A stretch of 64,000 nt of DNA from Paramecium octaurelia (lineage: Eukaryota; Ciliophora; Oligohymenophorea; Peniculida; Parameciidae): the NCBI GenBank assembly GCA_905182995.1, contig CAJJDP010000017.1, positions 529,331-593,330 on the forward strand. Direction: 5' to 3'. Both the position numbers and the translations under genes were made by a program. The notes beneath the pieces are model-generated. The model was not told the origin of the DNA, did no database searches, and saw nothing but the letters and a program-made list of their open reading frames with translations. The first letter of the stretch is position 1. Every line of letters begins with the position of its first letter. Positions 12,922 through 24,131 of this stretch are shown piece after piece.

Positions 12922-14354
12922 TCATATTTAAATGGGTACTCTTGGTAAATTGGGGCTTTTTTATTAAGGACCATTAAGAGGAGATAAATTGGGTGAGTTG
13001 AGTCTCATAGGTGAATACAGTGGAGAACTATATTAGACAAACCTACTTTTTTATTCATTCAAATTTCTGTGTTCTAAATATGGGGATTATTATGGAGAGA
13101 AGACTTATGTATCCGATTGATAATTAATGCTGCCTAAACTTGTTGAGCTACTCACTTGATTTTAAGTAAAATTGTGTCTTTTAAAGAATTAGCTTTATTT
13201 AACCTAATCGAATGTGAATCTATTGAGAGGATTTGGATCCAACATCCCTCTCAAAAGATCCAGACATTCATTTGTAAAGTTGAATTTAGCCAAATCAACA
13301 TGTCCATTAAAATTTGCTTTCACTGTCAGATCGTAATTATTAGAGTCAAAGGGACCCTTTCCTACCAGAAGGTAGTAGAGGAGTACGCCACAACTATACA
13401 CATCAATCTTGTGATCATAAATTTTATCCTATAATAACTCCGGTGCAACGTATCCTGGTGTCCCACACCTGGTGAACATGTATTTACAATCCTTTCTATA
13501 ATAATCTGCCAATCCAAAATCTGCCAGAACCACCTGATCTATAATTCCTTCTTCTTTCAAAATGATGTTTTCAGGCTTTATGTCTCTATGAAGTATTCCA
13601 TGAGAATGCACATAAATCAGTGCCTCAACAACTTATTGAACTATTAAATATGCACCTCGCTCTGAGAAAGTTCTGCTTCTCTTCAGTTCCTTATGTAATT
13701 CGCCTCCTTAGTAGAGTTCTTAGACCAAATAGATGTATTGATCGTTTTCGTAAGTTTCTTAAATGGTAACAACATTTTTGTGATTCATCAATCTGAGAAG
13801 TTCAATCTCTTTTAGAAGAGCACGCCTGTCTTAACTCTTCAAAATCGATTTATCAAACACTTTAACAGCGAATTCTTTCATGTCACAAATTCTTTAAATT
13901 TTAAAAACCTAAAAATACTTAAGAGCTAGTACCTTAGCGAAACTGCCTTGACCAATCAGTGAGACAATTTTGTAATCTTTAGAGAAATTGGGTTGGATAC
14001 ACCATTTTTTCATTTGCGAAAACCATTATTCAACAACACCATAAAATGTAAAATTTCCTCCATTTTTTGTTAGAGATATCCCCAAACCCATTTTTGGATG
14101 GCTAACAATTTCAAGTAACGCATTAGTAATGTTGAAATACTTTTATGAAGTACGCTTTTTTTATAAGGATAATATGATACTTTCTAATTGTATTTGATAA
14201 GATAATTCCTCTGGAGCACCAGGGTCTTCATCTTAAATTTGTCGTCTTTTGGGACAAAGAACTGATCTTTGTGGGACTTATGAAAAATCTCGATTTGTCT
14301 TTCCAAATCAAAGGGTGAAGTAAAATCGAAAAAGGACTTTTTGTCTTAGCTCAT
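12922..14354 (-). CDS. Protein kinase C of the tandem trio (N-terminal PH-like module)
   Basis: N-terminal module MSQDKKSFFDFTSPFDL..., with KMKTLVLQRNYL-like strand blocks and GISLTKNGGNFTFYG, then LIGQGSFAKV, AVKVFDKS, LHRDIKPEN, intact DFG, and CGTPGYVAPE. A 26-nt intron in the N-terminal part is needed to join NQK to RTSQKYFN, and another lies after the glycine loop. The Gln/Ser-rich tail reaches TGA at 12922. Conserved catalytic Lys, Asp and DFG suggest an active enzyme. Compared with kinase B, identity in the activation loop is obvious (KYMFTRCGTPGYVAPE in both), consistent with recent duplication. Confidence 0.88.
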
Positions 14355-14469
14355 TTAAATTGAATTTGTTATTATAATATCTTACTTTTTTTCACATTTA
14401 ATAATTGAAAGGTATGCCAATAAACGCAATAAACCTTTGAGACTGAAAGAATTATATTAAATAATATAA

Positions 14470-16308
14470 ATGCAATAAATTCCTAGAATTCAAATTAGTC
14501 ATTTTAGTTATTTACAATCTGATTTAATTGGTTCGGGCTACAAGAGTCAAGTTTACAAAGGAGTGAATGATTTGAATGGAGATTAGGTAGCAATAAAGGT
14601 AATTAATTGACTAAACCAAAGGTGTGCAATATGAAATAACTAACAAATGAAGTTGAGTTGATGTTGCTCAATCAAGAAATCCAAGCTTTGGGATTGTTGG
14701 ATTCTCCCAACATCGTTAAAATGTATCAATGCATTCGTTCGCAATCAAACACCTACATAATAACTGAGTATTGCAATCAAGGTATGAGAACCTATTTATA
14801 TTTTAAACAGGAGATCTGGCCTAATTGATAGAGAAGAAAAATCATCTGCAAGAGAATGAGGCCACCCAATTATTCAAACAAATTATCACCGGTTTTTTGG
14901 AACAAACCAGAAAAGGTATAATTCATAGAGATATCAAACCCTCAAACATTTTGTTAAGCAATGGCATACCAAAAATAGCAGACTATGGGTTTTCTAAAAT
15001 GATGGGTGTTCAAGAGAAAGTGTATTACAATGTTGGTACAACACTATATATGAGCCCATAGGCTTTGATGGATAATTAATACTCCGAAAAAAGTGACATT
15101 TGGAGCATTGGCATTATGTTTTATTAAACTCTCTGCGGTATGATGTTGGTTTAATTAAAAAGGTTGCACTCCCTGGGTAGCCGAAACAGAGAAAGAATTT
15201 ATTAAATTAATTACGACCACTCCCATTCAATTTCCAAAAAAGATTCTATTGTCACTCCATGCCAAAGATTTCATCATCAAGTGTTTGCAAGTAGACATGA
15301 ACAAAAGATTCTCAGCAAATCAATTGCTCGATCACCCTTTATTTAATGAAAAACCTAGATTGCTATAAATTAGTGGATCCTTCCACATCACAAGAGGACA
15401 AACTCAATACTAATAATAACAAAAGGACAATGAATGGAAGCGAAGGCTCAGTCCTAGAGAAGTAATCGACAGGAATTACAGCAACAATTATTTCAATCAT
15501 CCTCCAAAGCCCTAATTTTCCATTCAAAATCCAACTAAAGACTTTCTCCAAAATGATTTAATACTATAGAACATTTTTTATTTACTAAAACTCATTCTCA
15601 GAGTAGCCAAATTGATAGATCACTTTGATTTCTTTAATTAGAATTGTTTGTAAGAGAAAATACTCTACTTTATGATCAAACATGCCCTATTTAAGACAAA
15701 GCAATTTAAGTTAATGATGGAATCAAATGTCAACACCTTAGGATTAGTCAACTTCCATCAATATACCCTAAACACTGATCTCAAAAAATAATACAGTACT
15801 GAAATCAATGAGTTTTAACATAACTTTACAAGATCTTTTGAAAGATTGGTAAAAATACCCCATTTATCATTAGTGGATAAGAGTTCAAGATAATCAAAAT
15901 ATATACAAGATCCTTATTCAAGATTAAAAATTTGCAGCAGCTTTCGATAAAAGTGATTTAGAAGTACTTACTCATTATGTTTTGATGTTGCCAGTATTAA
16001 AATAAGCCATTTATGAACTTAGGACAGTTTTGTCAATCAAATTAAATCTGTATACTGATTTCTAGGTATCCATCATATTTAATATGTAGATTCCTGAACC
16101 TAGAGAAGAAGCTGCCATCATATTATTAGATTACCTTGTGCTTTATAGTTAGATTTGCAATAACATCGCTTAGAATTAGGACAACTTCACATATCGAATT
16201 ACTTAGTTTTAATTGAAAAAAGTGGTCGAAACTAAACCGATTAATAATAACAAATGTAAATACAGAGATATTTGCAAATAGATTGGAAATTTACAATTAA
16301 TGCTGTGA
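14470..16308 (+). CDS. ULK/ATG1-like protein kinase with DYG motif
   Basis: The kinase domain begins close to the start: LIGSGYKSQVYKG, VAIKV, IIHRDIKPSN, then DYG (14981-14989) for DFG, GTTLYMSPQ (SPQ for APE) and DIWSIGIMFYQ. A long C-terminal half of about 330 residues is helical and hydrophobic-rich, like the C-terminal regions of ATG1/ULK kinases, but no motif there is diagnostic. Four introns of 23-29 nt are needed (in VAIK, after YCNQG, near CGCTPW, and a 25-nt one in ERLWIRVQ). Family knowledge: ULK kinases start autophagy, and some relatives act in cilia. Which role applies is unknown. It faces the kinase trio head to head and converges on the AC40 gene (32 bp between stops). Confidence 0.82.
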
Positions 16309-16340
16309 ATATAAAAATTAATATTAATGAATATAAAAAA

Positions 16341-17413
16341 TCATTCTTTAATGTACAATTACACTTTCGATCTAAATACATCTATAGCCTATAACATTAT
16401 ATCTTTGGCTTCGTATTATCCTACACTTTCAATTGAGACTACATTTTAATTCAATGATTATTACAAATAAAATGATTATCTATTTTATTTAGTTCTACAT
16501 CCTTCTCAAATCCATTGGCTTCTCTTACACATTCTCTACAAGTAGTGCAATTTCTTGGATTCACTACTTTTATTTAATTTCCTTTTATTCCAAACACTTT
16601 CATTGGACAAATAGATGCCAATTTCTCTTATCTTTAAGCATCCAACTAATTTTTTATAGTAATTGATGGCATTAATTTATAGAAGGCTGTGCACACAGGA
16701 GACCTAAAATGAATTTATGCGCTACCATTTTGCATGTCTCTTGCCTACGCCTTTCTCACAAATCAATCTTAAATTGAGTTCTTGATTTTCCCTTAATTTG
16801 GCAATTATAACATTTGAGTGGACTGGACGAATTGGATTAGCAGCAAACAATTTAGCTTGTTGTCCTTTTGGTTACCAAATTAAACTGCTTGAATAAACTG
16901 TTGTATTAGTGTATTGTTATTCAATTGGATCGTCCTATTTGCTATTTGGTTTTTTCTCGCATTTTGCATATAATGTAAAATCAATTGAGTTTAACTCATT
17001 ATATTCTTCTTAATCATCTTTTTCAATGAATTGCAGAGGGTCGGCAATAATTGGAATTAATCTAATATGATTTCCATTTAATATACCCCAATCTGTGAGC
17101 CAATACTTCATCTGGTATTACGCTGGTGTTTTGGATTACTTAAACCTTATGGATTGCCATAGTAGGGATCTCTATTTACATTTCACTTTACTTCTGCAAT
17201 CATTATTCTTCTTAAAGAATTAGCAATCGGAGCATCGATATTGATTATCTCAAATACTATTTTCTCATCTGTTTTTGACAGAATATTAATTTCTAAATCT
17301 CTTTAAAATTATTTGATATTAAATCTCTCCTATTTAAATGGCTACATGGTATACTATATACTACTTACTTTCATTATTTGATCTTCCTTAAATTATAGTT
17401 TATGCTAATCCAT
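16341..17413 (-). CDS. RNA polymerases I and III subunit AC40/RPAC1
   Basis: The alpha-like dimerisation motif reads NSLRRIMIAEIPTMAI, followed by VLAHRLGLIPI and later the Cys-bearing insertion VVNPRNCTTCRECVREA. The last part, HFIFSIESVGQYEAKDI, is the second half of the dimerisation domain. About 310 residues, close to the family norm. Five or so introns of 20-27 nt interrupt it. One 22-nt intron (GTAAAG...AGAG) gives the join IAE-IPTM. Family knowledge: AC40 pairs with AC19 to nucleate assembly of Pol I and Pol III in the nucleus. The 5' part of this gene lies inside the 1,347-bp duplication, so its first exons also occur at 18215-18761. Confidence 0.93.
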
Positions 17414-17494
17414 TAATTTATTTTTAATTAAACTAAAATCTATAAATATATAAATAAACAATTTTCATATTTCATTTGACAAAGAAAAAGAAGT

Positions 17495-17947
17495 TCAAAT
17501 ATTCAGAAATAATGTCCATTTTCCCTTATAATCTTGCCTTTCTGAATACAATTTTTTTAAAGAATCAATATTAAACATTCATTAAGAAATTTTAATATGG
17601 AACTAGGAGAATATTTGTTTCATGAATTATAAAATTTTGTTATTCAAGCTTCTCATAAGTCTTTATATCAAAATATTAATTTTAATAAAAGTGTTTGCAA
17701 TTAGTTATCAAAATAATATACCACTGTACTTGATATTCATCTACATTTACTATTGGTATTATTAATTCTTTAGTCTAATTATTTGTATAATTATTTATTC
17801 ATTTTCATCCTCTTCTATTTAACCATATTAGATTTTATTTAGCTTTATAATCCCCTTAACTTAATAAATGTGATTAATGTTTTAGATTACTTATCCATTA
17901 ATTAAGTTCCAATATGAATAATTATAATTAATGAATTAAAAAAGCAT
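17495..17947 (-). pseudogene. Possible decayed gene inside the duplicated region
   Basis: Minus-strand frames read as plausible protein (INHIYQVKGIIKLNKI, then ELIIPIVNVDEYQVQW, then NIDSLKKLYSERQDYKG). They lie in three different frames that no normal intron would join. The proposed 5' end overlaps the start of the LYR-motif gene on the other strand. The same sequence recurs at 18843-19295. Could be a relic or chance open frames. Confidence 0.3.
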
Positions 17948-18213
17948 ATTATCCCACATATTTGATAATCCATTCCACAAACTAAAAGTTGGGGCAGCAG
18001 CCAAAAAAACTCAGAATAAGGAAGCTTTACGATTATATAGAGACATATTAAAGTTTTCAATAGAATTTGATTGGGCTAATAAGAATGGAGAGATTTGGTA
18101 TAATCTTAACTCTATTTCAAAAGGAGAGACATCATTAGAAAAAGTGCAAGGAAGGAATTTGAAATAGCTAAAAATGAAGCTGATCCATTTATGGTAATGA
18201 GAATGATAATGAC
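17931..18213 (+). CDS. LYR-motif protein, truncated first copy
   Basis: Identical to the first 283 bases of the complete gene at 19279, but cut off by the N at 18214. Almost certainly the same locus represented twice by the assembly rather than a second gene. Confidence 0.8.
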
Positions 18214-18214
18214 N
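18214..18214. other. Single undetermined base (assembly join)
   Basis: The only N in the window, placed exactly between the two copies of the 1,347-bp duplication, as expected for two contigs joined without merging their overlap. Confidence 0.95.
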
Positions 18215-18761
18215 TTTGGTTACCAAATTAAACTGCTTGAATAAACTGTTGTATTAGTGTATTGTTATTCAATTGGATCGTCCTATTTGCTATTTGGTTT
18301 TTTCTCGCATTTTGCATATAATGTAAAATCAATTGAGTTTAACTCATTATATTCTTCTTAATCATCTTTTTCAATGAATTGCAGAGGGTCGGCAATAATT
18401 GGAATTAATCTAATATGATTTCCATTTAATATACCCCAATCTGTGAGCCAATACTTCATCTGGTATTACGCTGGTGTTTTGGATTACTTAAACCTTATGG
18501 ATTGCCATAGTAGGGATCTCTATTTACATTTCACTTTACTTCTGCAATCATTATTCTTCTTAAAGAATTAGCAATCGGAGCATCGATATTGATTATCTCA
18601 AATACTATTTTCTCATCTGTTTTTGACAGAATATTAATTTCTAAATCTCTTTAAAATTATTTGATATTAAATCTCTCCTATTTAAATGGCTACATGGTAT
18701 ACTATATACTACTTACTTTCATTATTTGATCTTCCTTAAATTATAGTTTATGCTAATCCAT
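18215..18761 (-). pseudogene. AC40/RPAC1 5' fragment, second copy
   Basis: Repeats the N-terminal exons of the AC40 gene (MDQHKLQFKEDQ through the region before LFAANP) and stops at the N. No catalytic or dimerisation half follows. Interpreted as an assembly duplicate, not a biological fragment. Confidence 0.8.
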
Positions 18762-19561
18762 TAATTTATTTTTAATTAAACTAAAATCTATAAATATATA
18801 AATAAACAATTTTCATATTTCATTTGACAAAGAAAAAGAAGTTCAAATATTCAGAAATAATGTCCATTTTCCCTTATAATCTTGCCTTTCTGAATACAAT
18901 TTTTTTAAAGAATCAATATTAAACATTCATTAAGAAATTTTAATATGGAACTAGGAGAATATTTGTTTCATGAATTATAAAATTTTGTTATTCAAGCTTC
19001 TCATAAGTCTTTATATCAAAATATTAATTTTAATAAAAGTGTTTGCAATTAGTTATCAAAATAATATACCACTGTACTTGATATTCATCTACATTTACTA
19101 TTGGTATTATTAATTCTTTAGTCTAATTATTTGTATAATTATTTATTCATTTTCATCCTCTTCTATTTAACCATATTAGATTTTATTTAGCTTTATAATC
19201 CCCTTAACTTAATAAATGTGATTAATGTTTTAGATTACTTATCCATTAATTAAGTTCCAATATGAATAATTATAATTAATGAATTAAAAAAGCATATTAT
19301 CCCACATATTTGATAATCCATTCCACAAACTAAAAGTTGGGGCAGCAGCCAAAAAAACTCAGAATAAGGAAGCTTTACGATTATATAGAGACATATTAAA
19401 GTTTTCAATAGAATTTGATTGGGCTAATAAGAATGGAGAGATTTGGTATAATCTTAACTCTATTTCAAAAGGAGAGACATCATTAGAAAAAGTGCAAGGA
19501 AGGAATTTGAAATAGCTAAAAATGAAGCTGATCCATTTATGGTAATGAGAATGATAATGAC
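18215..19561. repeat. Direct duplication, second copy (1,347 bp)
   Basis: Second copy of 16867-18213, beginning directly after the N. It continues without break into the rest of the LYR-motif gene at 19562. Confidence 0.95.
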
Positions 19562-19673
19562 ATCCAGGGAAGCCATGTAAAAAACAAGGGAAAAATTGAA
19601 TGAGGAATACTTTAAATTAAATACAACATTCTCAGAAAGAACTCAAACGAATTAACAAAATAAAATAGAATGA
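19279..19673 (+). CDS. LYR-motif (Complex1_LYR) protein
   Basis: Two exons joined by a 26-nt intron give about 122 residues starting MNQKSILSHIFDNPFHK. The motif EALRLYRDILKF carries the LYR tripeptide, followed by helical segments with EIWRDIIRKSARKEFE and a conserved downstream Phe (ADPFMVMRMI). Family knowledge: LYR proteins are small mitochondrial factors that bind the acyl carrier protein and help assemble respiratory complexes or the Fe-S cluster machinery. The basic N-terminus suits mitochondrial import. Which LYRM member is not clear. Its first 283 bases lie in the duplicated segment. Confidence 0.8.
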
Positions 19674-20253
19674 TTTAATATTAAAGGAAGGATTACTACC
19701 TTATGCGAGTTTAAATATTTATCATTATTATATCTTTATTTTACATCTAATGATAAAATCCTTTAAAATTTGGGTTATTTAAAACGATTAACAAAAGGCT
19801 GAGGAATATTAAGCCAAATTTTTCTCTTTACTTCTATGCCTAAACTGCAAAACACTATTTTAATTTAAATAAACAATTTATTTGTGTAATTTATAATCAC
19901 TTTGAAAGATTGATTTTATTTCTATCGAAAATGCATCTGAGGATTATAAACTTCGCTTACTATGTAATTTTATAAATTTAAGAATTAATTTATTCTAAAA
20001 TAGCACTATTTTATGTATATCATGAAATAGTAATAAGAATTACAGAATTTGATATAAGTATTATTCATACTCTTAGAGAATATAATTTTCTTGGTGTTCA
20101 TTAGTTCAATGAATAAAGTAAATATTCTGAAAATGCAAATAGATTAGAAATTGATTTATAATAAACTTCTAATTATTAATAATAAAAAACCATATATTAA
20201 TTGGACTATTAAATGGATCTATATAATTTGACGATAACCATTTAATTATTTAA
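19674..20253 (+). other. Open but frame-shifting region upstream of the 20254 gene
   Basis: Fragments in different frames look protein-like (for example KYLSLLYLYFTSNDKILQNL, then FERLILFLSKMHL and YNFLGVHQFNEQ). They do not join through normal introns to each other or to the long frame beginning about 20150. It may be the damaged 5' part of the gene at 20254 or contain sequencing indels in A/T runs. Confidence 0.35.
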
Positions 20254-21795
20254 ATGTACAATAAGAAGTTTTTTTAATTAAGATAGTTAACTAGAAATCT
20301 AGATGACTGCTATCATAATGATTTAGAGATTTATAATTAAATAATGGGAGTGGTTTTGAAACCAAATGAAAAGAAACTAGAAAATGATAAATAGCTTTTA
20401 AGAGATTGGGAAGTCTATAAATAAAGAAGATTAGAAAATATAATAAATGAAACTTTGAAATCTCCTTGTTTTAAAATATGTATTTGCAAATTTGTAAGAA
20501 ATCGGAAGACATCCATAGAGTTTTGGATTAGAGTAGCATACGATGTGTTTTACGATGATTCGTTAGGAAAAGAAATAAGAAAGAAGTTTTGGAGTAAAAT
20601 GAAAGAAAACAGCCCAAATTTAGAATCAGATTTATAATAATAACAATGGCCAGATGAATGGAAATATTTAGAATATGAATCATGTTTGAATCTGCAGTTG
20701 ATTAAACTCTATGAATAGTATAGTGCTATAAGACTTTTTATTGCTTAAAAAGTAAATTAATATACATCGATATAATGTGATATTGGACGAATGCCATTAT
20801 TAAGAGAAGAGAAGAAAATTAGAATCGACTTTTCCAAATCAACTTGGTTTCCCCCCATAGAAATCAATGGCCCTGATTTATTGGAGTAAATCTTTATTTC
20901 TGATAACTATTATTGTGAGCAAATGGCAAGGTTCATAATAGGAATGAAAGCCATCATTTTTCCGATTTTGGATTTCTTTAAAAAAGAGAATGACAATGGA
21001 AAAACTATAAATATTTATGGTAGGAAATATGAGTTCATTTTGGATGTGGTCTATTCTTTAAAAGCTTGCTGTGGACCTAAGATTAATTTTACATCAGGAT
21101 CTTTGAGAATGAGAAAAAATTTTAAATGTTCTAACTCATATTTTGTTAATGAAGCTACTTGCAGTGTGATGCTAACTACATTGTAAAAGGAAGACATTAC
21201 TAAGGATGTGATTGCTGATATCCATCTAAATAGTCAAGTAGGATACTCAGCATTCGTATAGACTGCTATAGAATTATAGGAAATTGGATAGAATGAAAGA
21301 ATGAAAAGGTTGGTTCTCATTTTCAGTCATGAAAAATTAAATTTTAAGGAAGTTAAAAAAAAAGTTGTGTATTATCAACTCCCTGATAAAGATATTGAAA
21401 GTTTAATAGATAGTTTGGATTATGAATTCCTTTAATATTATGCTAATTTATTATTTAACAAATGTATGATAGTTTAATAAAATTGCAGCTCTAGAAAACC
21501 CTTTTATTAGATAATGATTTGTATGTGGACATATGTATTGTGCATTTACTTTTAAGATGATTTACCAACTCTAGTCGATAATGAAGTATTTAATTATGTG
21601 AACTAAAAAATTTAATAAGATGTTGAAATAGATTTAGGTTTGAGTCCAGAAAGAGAAAATAAAATGACTATTTAATTTGATTAACCTTAAATAATTTACC
21701 ATGAAATTGGGGAACCAATTATTGTAGAAAGTGATAGCAAAGAAGATGATGATTGTATCATAATTGATAAACCTTAAAAATATACTAAATTATGA
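20254..21795 (+). CDS. Uncharacterised 513-residue protein
   Basis: One uninterrupted frame of 514 codons ending TGA 21793. It starts MYNKKFFQLRQLTRNL, though the frame is open about 100 bases further up, so the start is uncertain. The sequence is mixed alpha/beta in look, with several Cys (SPCFKICICKF, SLKACCGPK, NKCMIVQQNCSS) but no regular zinc motif. Near the C-terminus the acidic stretch SDSKEDDDCIIIDKP resembles a SUMO-interacting motif, a weak inference. I do not recognise a domain. Codon composition is less AT-biased than the flanks, supporting a real gene. It converges on the gene at 21940. Confidence 0.65.
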
Positions 21796-21939
21796 TATCA
21801 CACTATGTAAATTGATATGAATTATTAAATCAATATATTTATCTATTATTTCTCCATTGATAAATATAATAAATTAAGTGAAATAATTAGAATATAACTA
21901 TGTATTATAAAATATGATATTTAATAAATTTATAATGAG

Positions 21940-22531
21940 TTCACACTTTTACATTCATAAGAGTTTTTTTCTAAACATTCCTTAACACTTTTTTGAAATC
22001 ATCCCAACTTGGTTCCTAATCTGAGTTTATAATTGTGTCGACATTTTAATATAAATTCAAATTTAGATCTAGATCTCTCTAAACTTTTTTTTCATAAAAT
22101 TATGGCTAGAATATGCCTGAATTTTAAGGAGTAAAAACAGGAATTGTAGGGATATAAATTAATCCTATAAAAGCGAATCCAAGATATGTGTATATTCTCA
22201 TTCTTCGAATTCGATGATTTGCATTGTATACCCCATATTTTTCATTTGCTATTATTCTTCCAATTACATATGAAACTGGGATTGTTACTAAAAAATAGCC
22301 TGAAACAAATTCCCATTATCTTCTAGCTCCTAAAATATTTACAGATGCTCTAGGTAGATCTTAGTAATGATTAAATGATCTAAGGAAACTTTATTATTCA
22401 TTGAGTTAAGCTTTGGCTAATAATTCATCTGAGTTTTCAAAATAGTATTTTTTATTAGGTCGATAGGAATCGAAATTCTCTTTTCTCAGTTTATATTTTT
22501 CAACCATCTGCTTTATTTCATCTTCATTCAT
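21940..22531 (-). CDS. Two-TM membrane protein of unknown function
   Basis: A single exon of about 196 residues. The N-terminal half is charged (MNEDEIKQMVEKYKLRKEN), then come two hydrophobic stretches (YFLVTIPVSYVIGRIIA and YTYLGFAFIGLIYIPTIPVF) separated by a short basic loop, then a polar C-terminus. No signal peptide. The layout resembles accessory subunits of ciliate respiratory complexes, but that is only a guess. No domain recognised. Divergent from the RRP42 gene, with about 200 bp between starts. Confidence 0.65.
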
Positions 22532-22729
22532 TAAATTAAAATATTTTAGTTAATAATATAACAATATGTATTTATTATAGTAAACAATATAATATTGCTA
22601 AAATTATTCCCCACTTAAATGTTATATGTTGAGATTATAAAATCCTATAATTTCATTAAATAATTATACTCAAGTTGAATAATTAGAATTAAGTTTATAA
22701 AGAATTAAATTAATTAGTGAAAACAATTA

Positions 22730-23431
22730 ATGTTAAGCACAGGATAAATAGAATTCATTAAAGGAGGAATTGCAGTAAATATAAGAAGTGATGGACGTAA
22801 AAATAATGAGGTGAGAGAAGTTAAATTGTTGAGATCTCATCTTATATGCACAAGTGGTTCATGCAAATATGAGGGAGAAATCACAATCTATACTGGAATA
22901 AAGTTGGAGTTGGGTGATTAATCTTCAATAAAAATAAATGTAAGTTCAATGAAGAGAACAAATGATGAAAAACAGAAAGCCTTGTATCTTTAAGAGCTAT
23001 TAGAATCTCTATATAAAACTGATATGAGTGAATTAAAGGTTGGTCAAAAAGGATGGGTATTAGTTGTCGAAGTGTTTCTGTTATGCTAAATAGATATTGC
23101 CTACTTAGAAGCTATTTGTACATCTATATATGAGGCAATGGCAGATTTAAGAATTCCAACAATAAAAGTTACAAAGAATTTATTGACAGAAATAGAGGAA
23201 TATGAATTATTACCTAATGAACCAACTAAATCATTTAAGTGTGATAAAATTTATGTCGTAGGTAAGGTAGGAACAGAATTAGTAAAGGATATGAGTTTTG
23301 AAGAGTTTTATTCAGTTGATTAGAAATTGATATTAGCTTAGGGAAGAAATGGATATAATAAATTAAGAACATTTGATAGTTGTGGATTTGATGCTGATGA
23401 TTTATTGAGAGTGTTAATGTTTATAAAATGA
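22730..23431 (+). CDS. Exosome core subunit RRP42-like (RNase PH fold)
   Basis: A single exon of about 233 residues. The N-terminus FIKGGIAVNIRSDGRKNNEVRE matches the start of RNase PH-type exosome subunits (R-D/S-DGR). Later LEAICTSIYEAMADLRIPTI fits the helical part of the fold. No catalytic phosphorolytic residues are evident, as in eukaryotic core subunits. Family knowledge: with five RNase PH-like partners it forms the hexameric ring of the nuclear and cytosolic exosome, which channels RNA to Rrp44/Rrp6. RRP42 versus RRP43 or RRP45 is judged on overall look only. Its stop is 18 bp before the next start. Confidence 0.75.
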
Positions 23432-23449
23432 TAAATTAATTAATTATTG

Positions 23450-24131
23450 ATGTCTGTATACTTTTATATCCCAAATCTAATTGGATATGCAAGAGTGGTA
23501 TGTGCTCTTGTCTTTTGTTACACAGGAAGCTTTGATCCAATTGTCTCTGCTGTTGCTTACTCCGTGAGCTAATTGGGAGATCTTTTTGATGGAATGGCTG
23601 CCAGAAAATTCAAACAATGTAGCGTTTTCGGAAGTGTCTTAGATATGGTATTTCACATGATCAATATTTCTAGGTTACTGATAGATTCTCTAATGCTTGT
23701 TTGTTGGCAGTACTATATAAATTATATCCAACTATTGGATTTTTGTTTTTGTGGGCATTGGCCTTGGATTTATGTAGTCATTGGTATCAGATGTACTCAA
23801 CTTTATATTGCAATGAAAAACATCACAAAACAGCAGTCTCTAAATACAAAATTTTAGAAATTTATTACAAAGTTCCATATATGCTATTTGTCATGGTTTT
23901 ATTAAGCGAAGTAATTATAATCCATATATAAAATTTAAGACAGCTATGGTTACTTTGTATTTGAATGTATTTATAGATTGGTTTTTCATTTAAGCATTAA
24001 TGTACGTTTCAGTTCCATTCTTATGTTTAAAACATGTACAATATATAATCATTATTAATTAGTATATCAATTTCATTCAATTGATGAGTGCTTCAGATAA
24101 AATTATCGAAAAAGAATCGAACAAAATTTGA
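23450..24131 (+). CDS. CDP-diacylglycerol-inositol 3-phosphatidyltransferase (PI synthase)
   Basis: The CDP-alcohol phosphotransferase signature DGX2ARX8GX3DX3D is complete: FDGMAAR, eight residues, GSVLDMVTD. A 26-nt intron falls within it and a 29-nt intron falls after MVLLSE. Several TM helices are visible (LAVLYKLYPTIGFLFLW, MLFVMVLL, a further C-terminal helix). About 210 residues. Family knowledge: the enzyme joins CDP-diacylglycerol and myo-inositol to form phosphatidylinositol in the ER, the precursor of phosphoinositides and GPI anchors. The segment after the signature (DRFSNACLL) matches PI synthases rather than choline or ethanolamine phosphotransferases. Confidence 0.88.

Larger units (their letters stand above)
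16867..18213. repeat. Direct duplication, first copy (1,347 bp)
   Basis: Starts TTTGGTTACCAAATT and runs to GATAATGAC immediately before the single N. By eye it matches 18215-19561 base for base at a constant offset of 1,348. It contains the 5' part of the AC40 gene, the intergenic region and the 5' part of the LYR-motif gene. Most easily explained as the end of one contig overlapping the start of the next. Confidence 0.95.

Noticed and set aside
17495..17530. Small plus-strand ORF starting MSIFPYNLAFLN
   Set aside because: About 37 codons in AT-rich DNA with no intron or domain; the opposite strand reads better.
18215..19561. True tandem gene duplication of AC40/LYR locus
   Set aside because: Perfect identity, both ends cutting genes, and an N exactly at the junction point to an assembly overlap.
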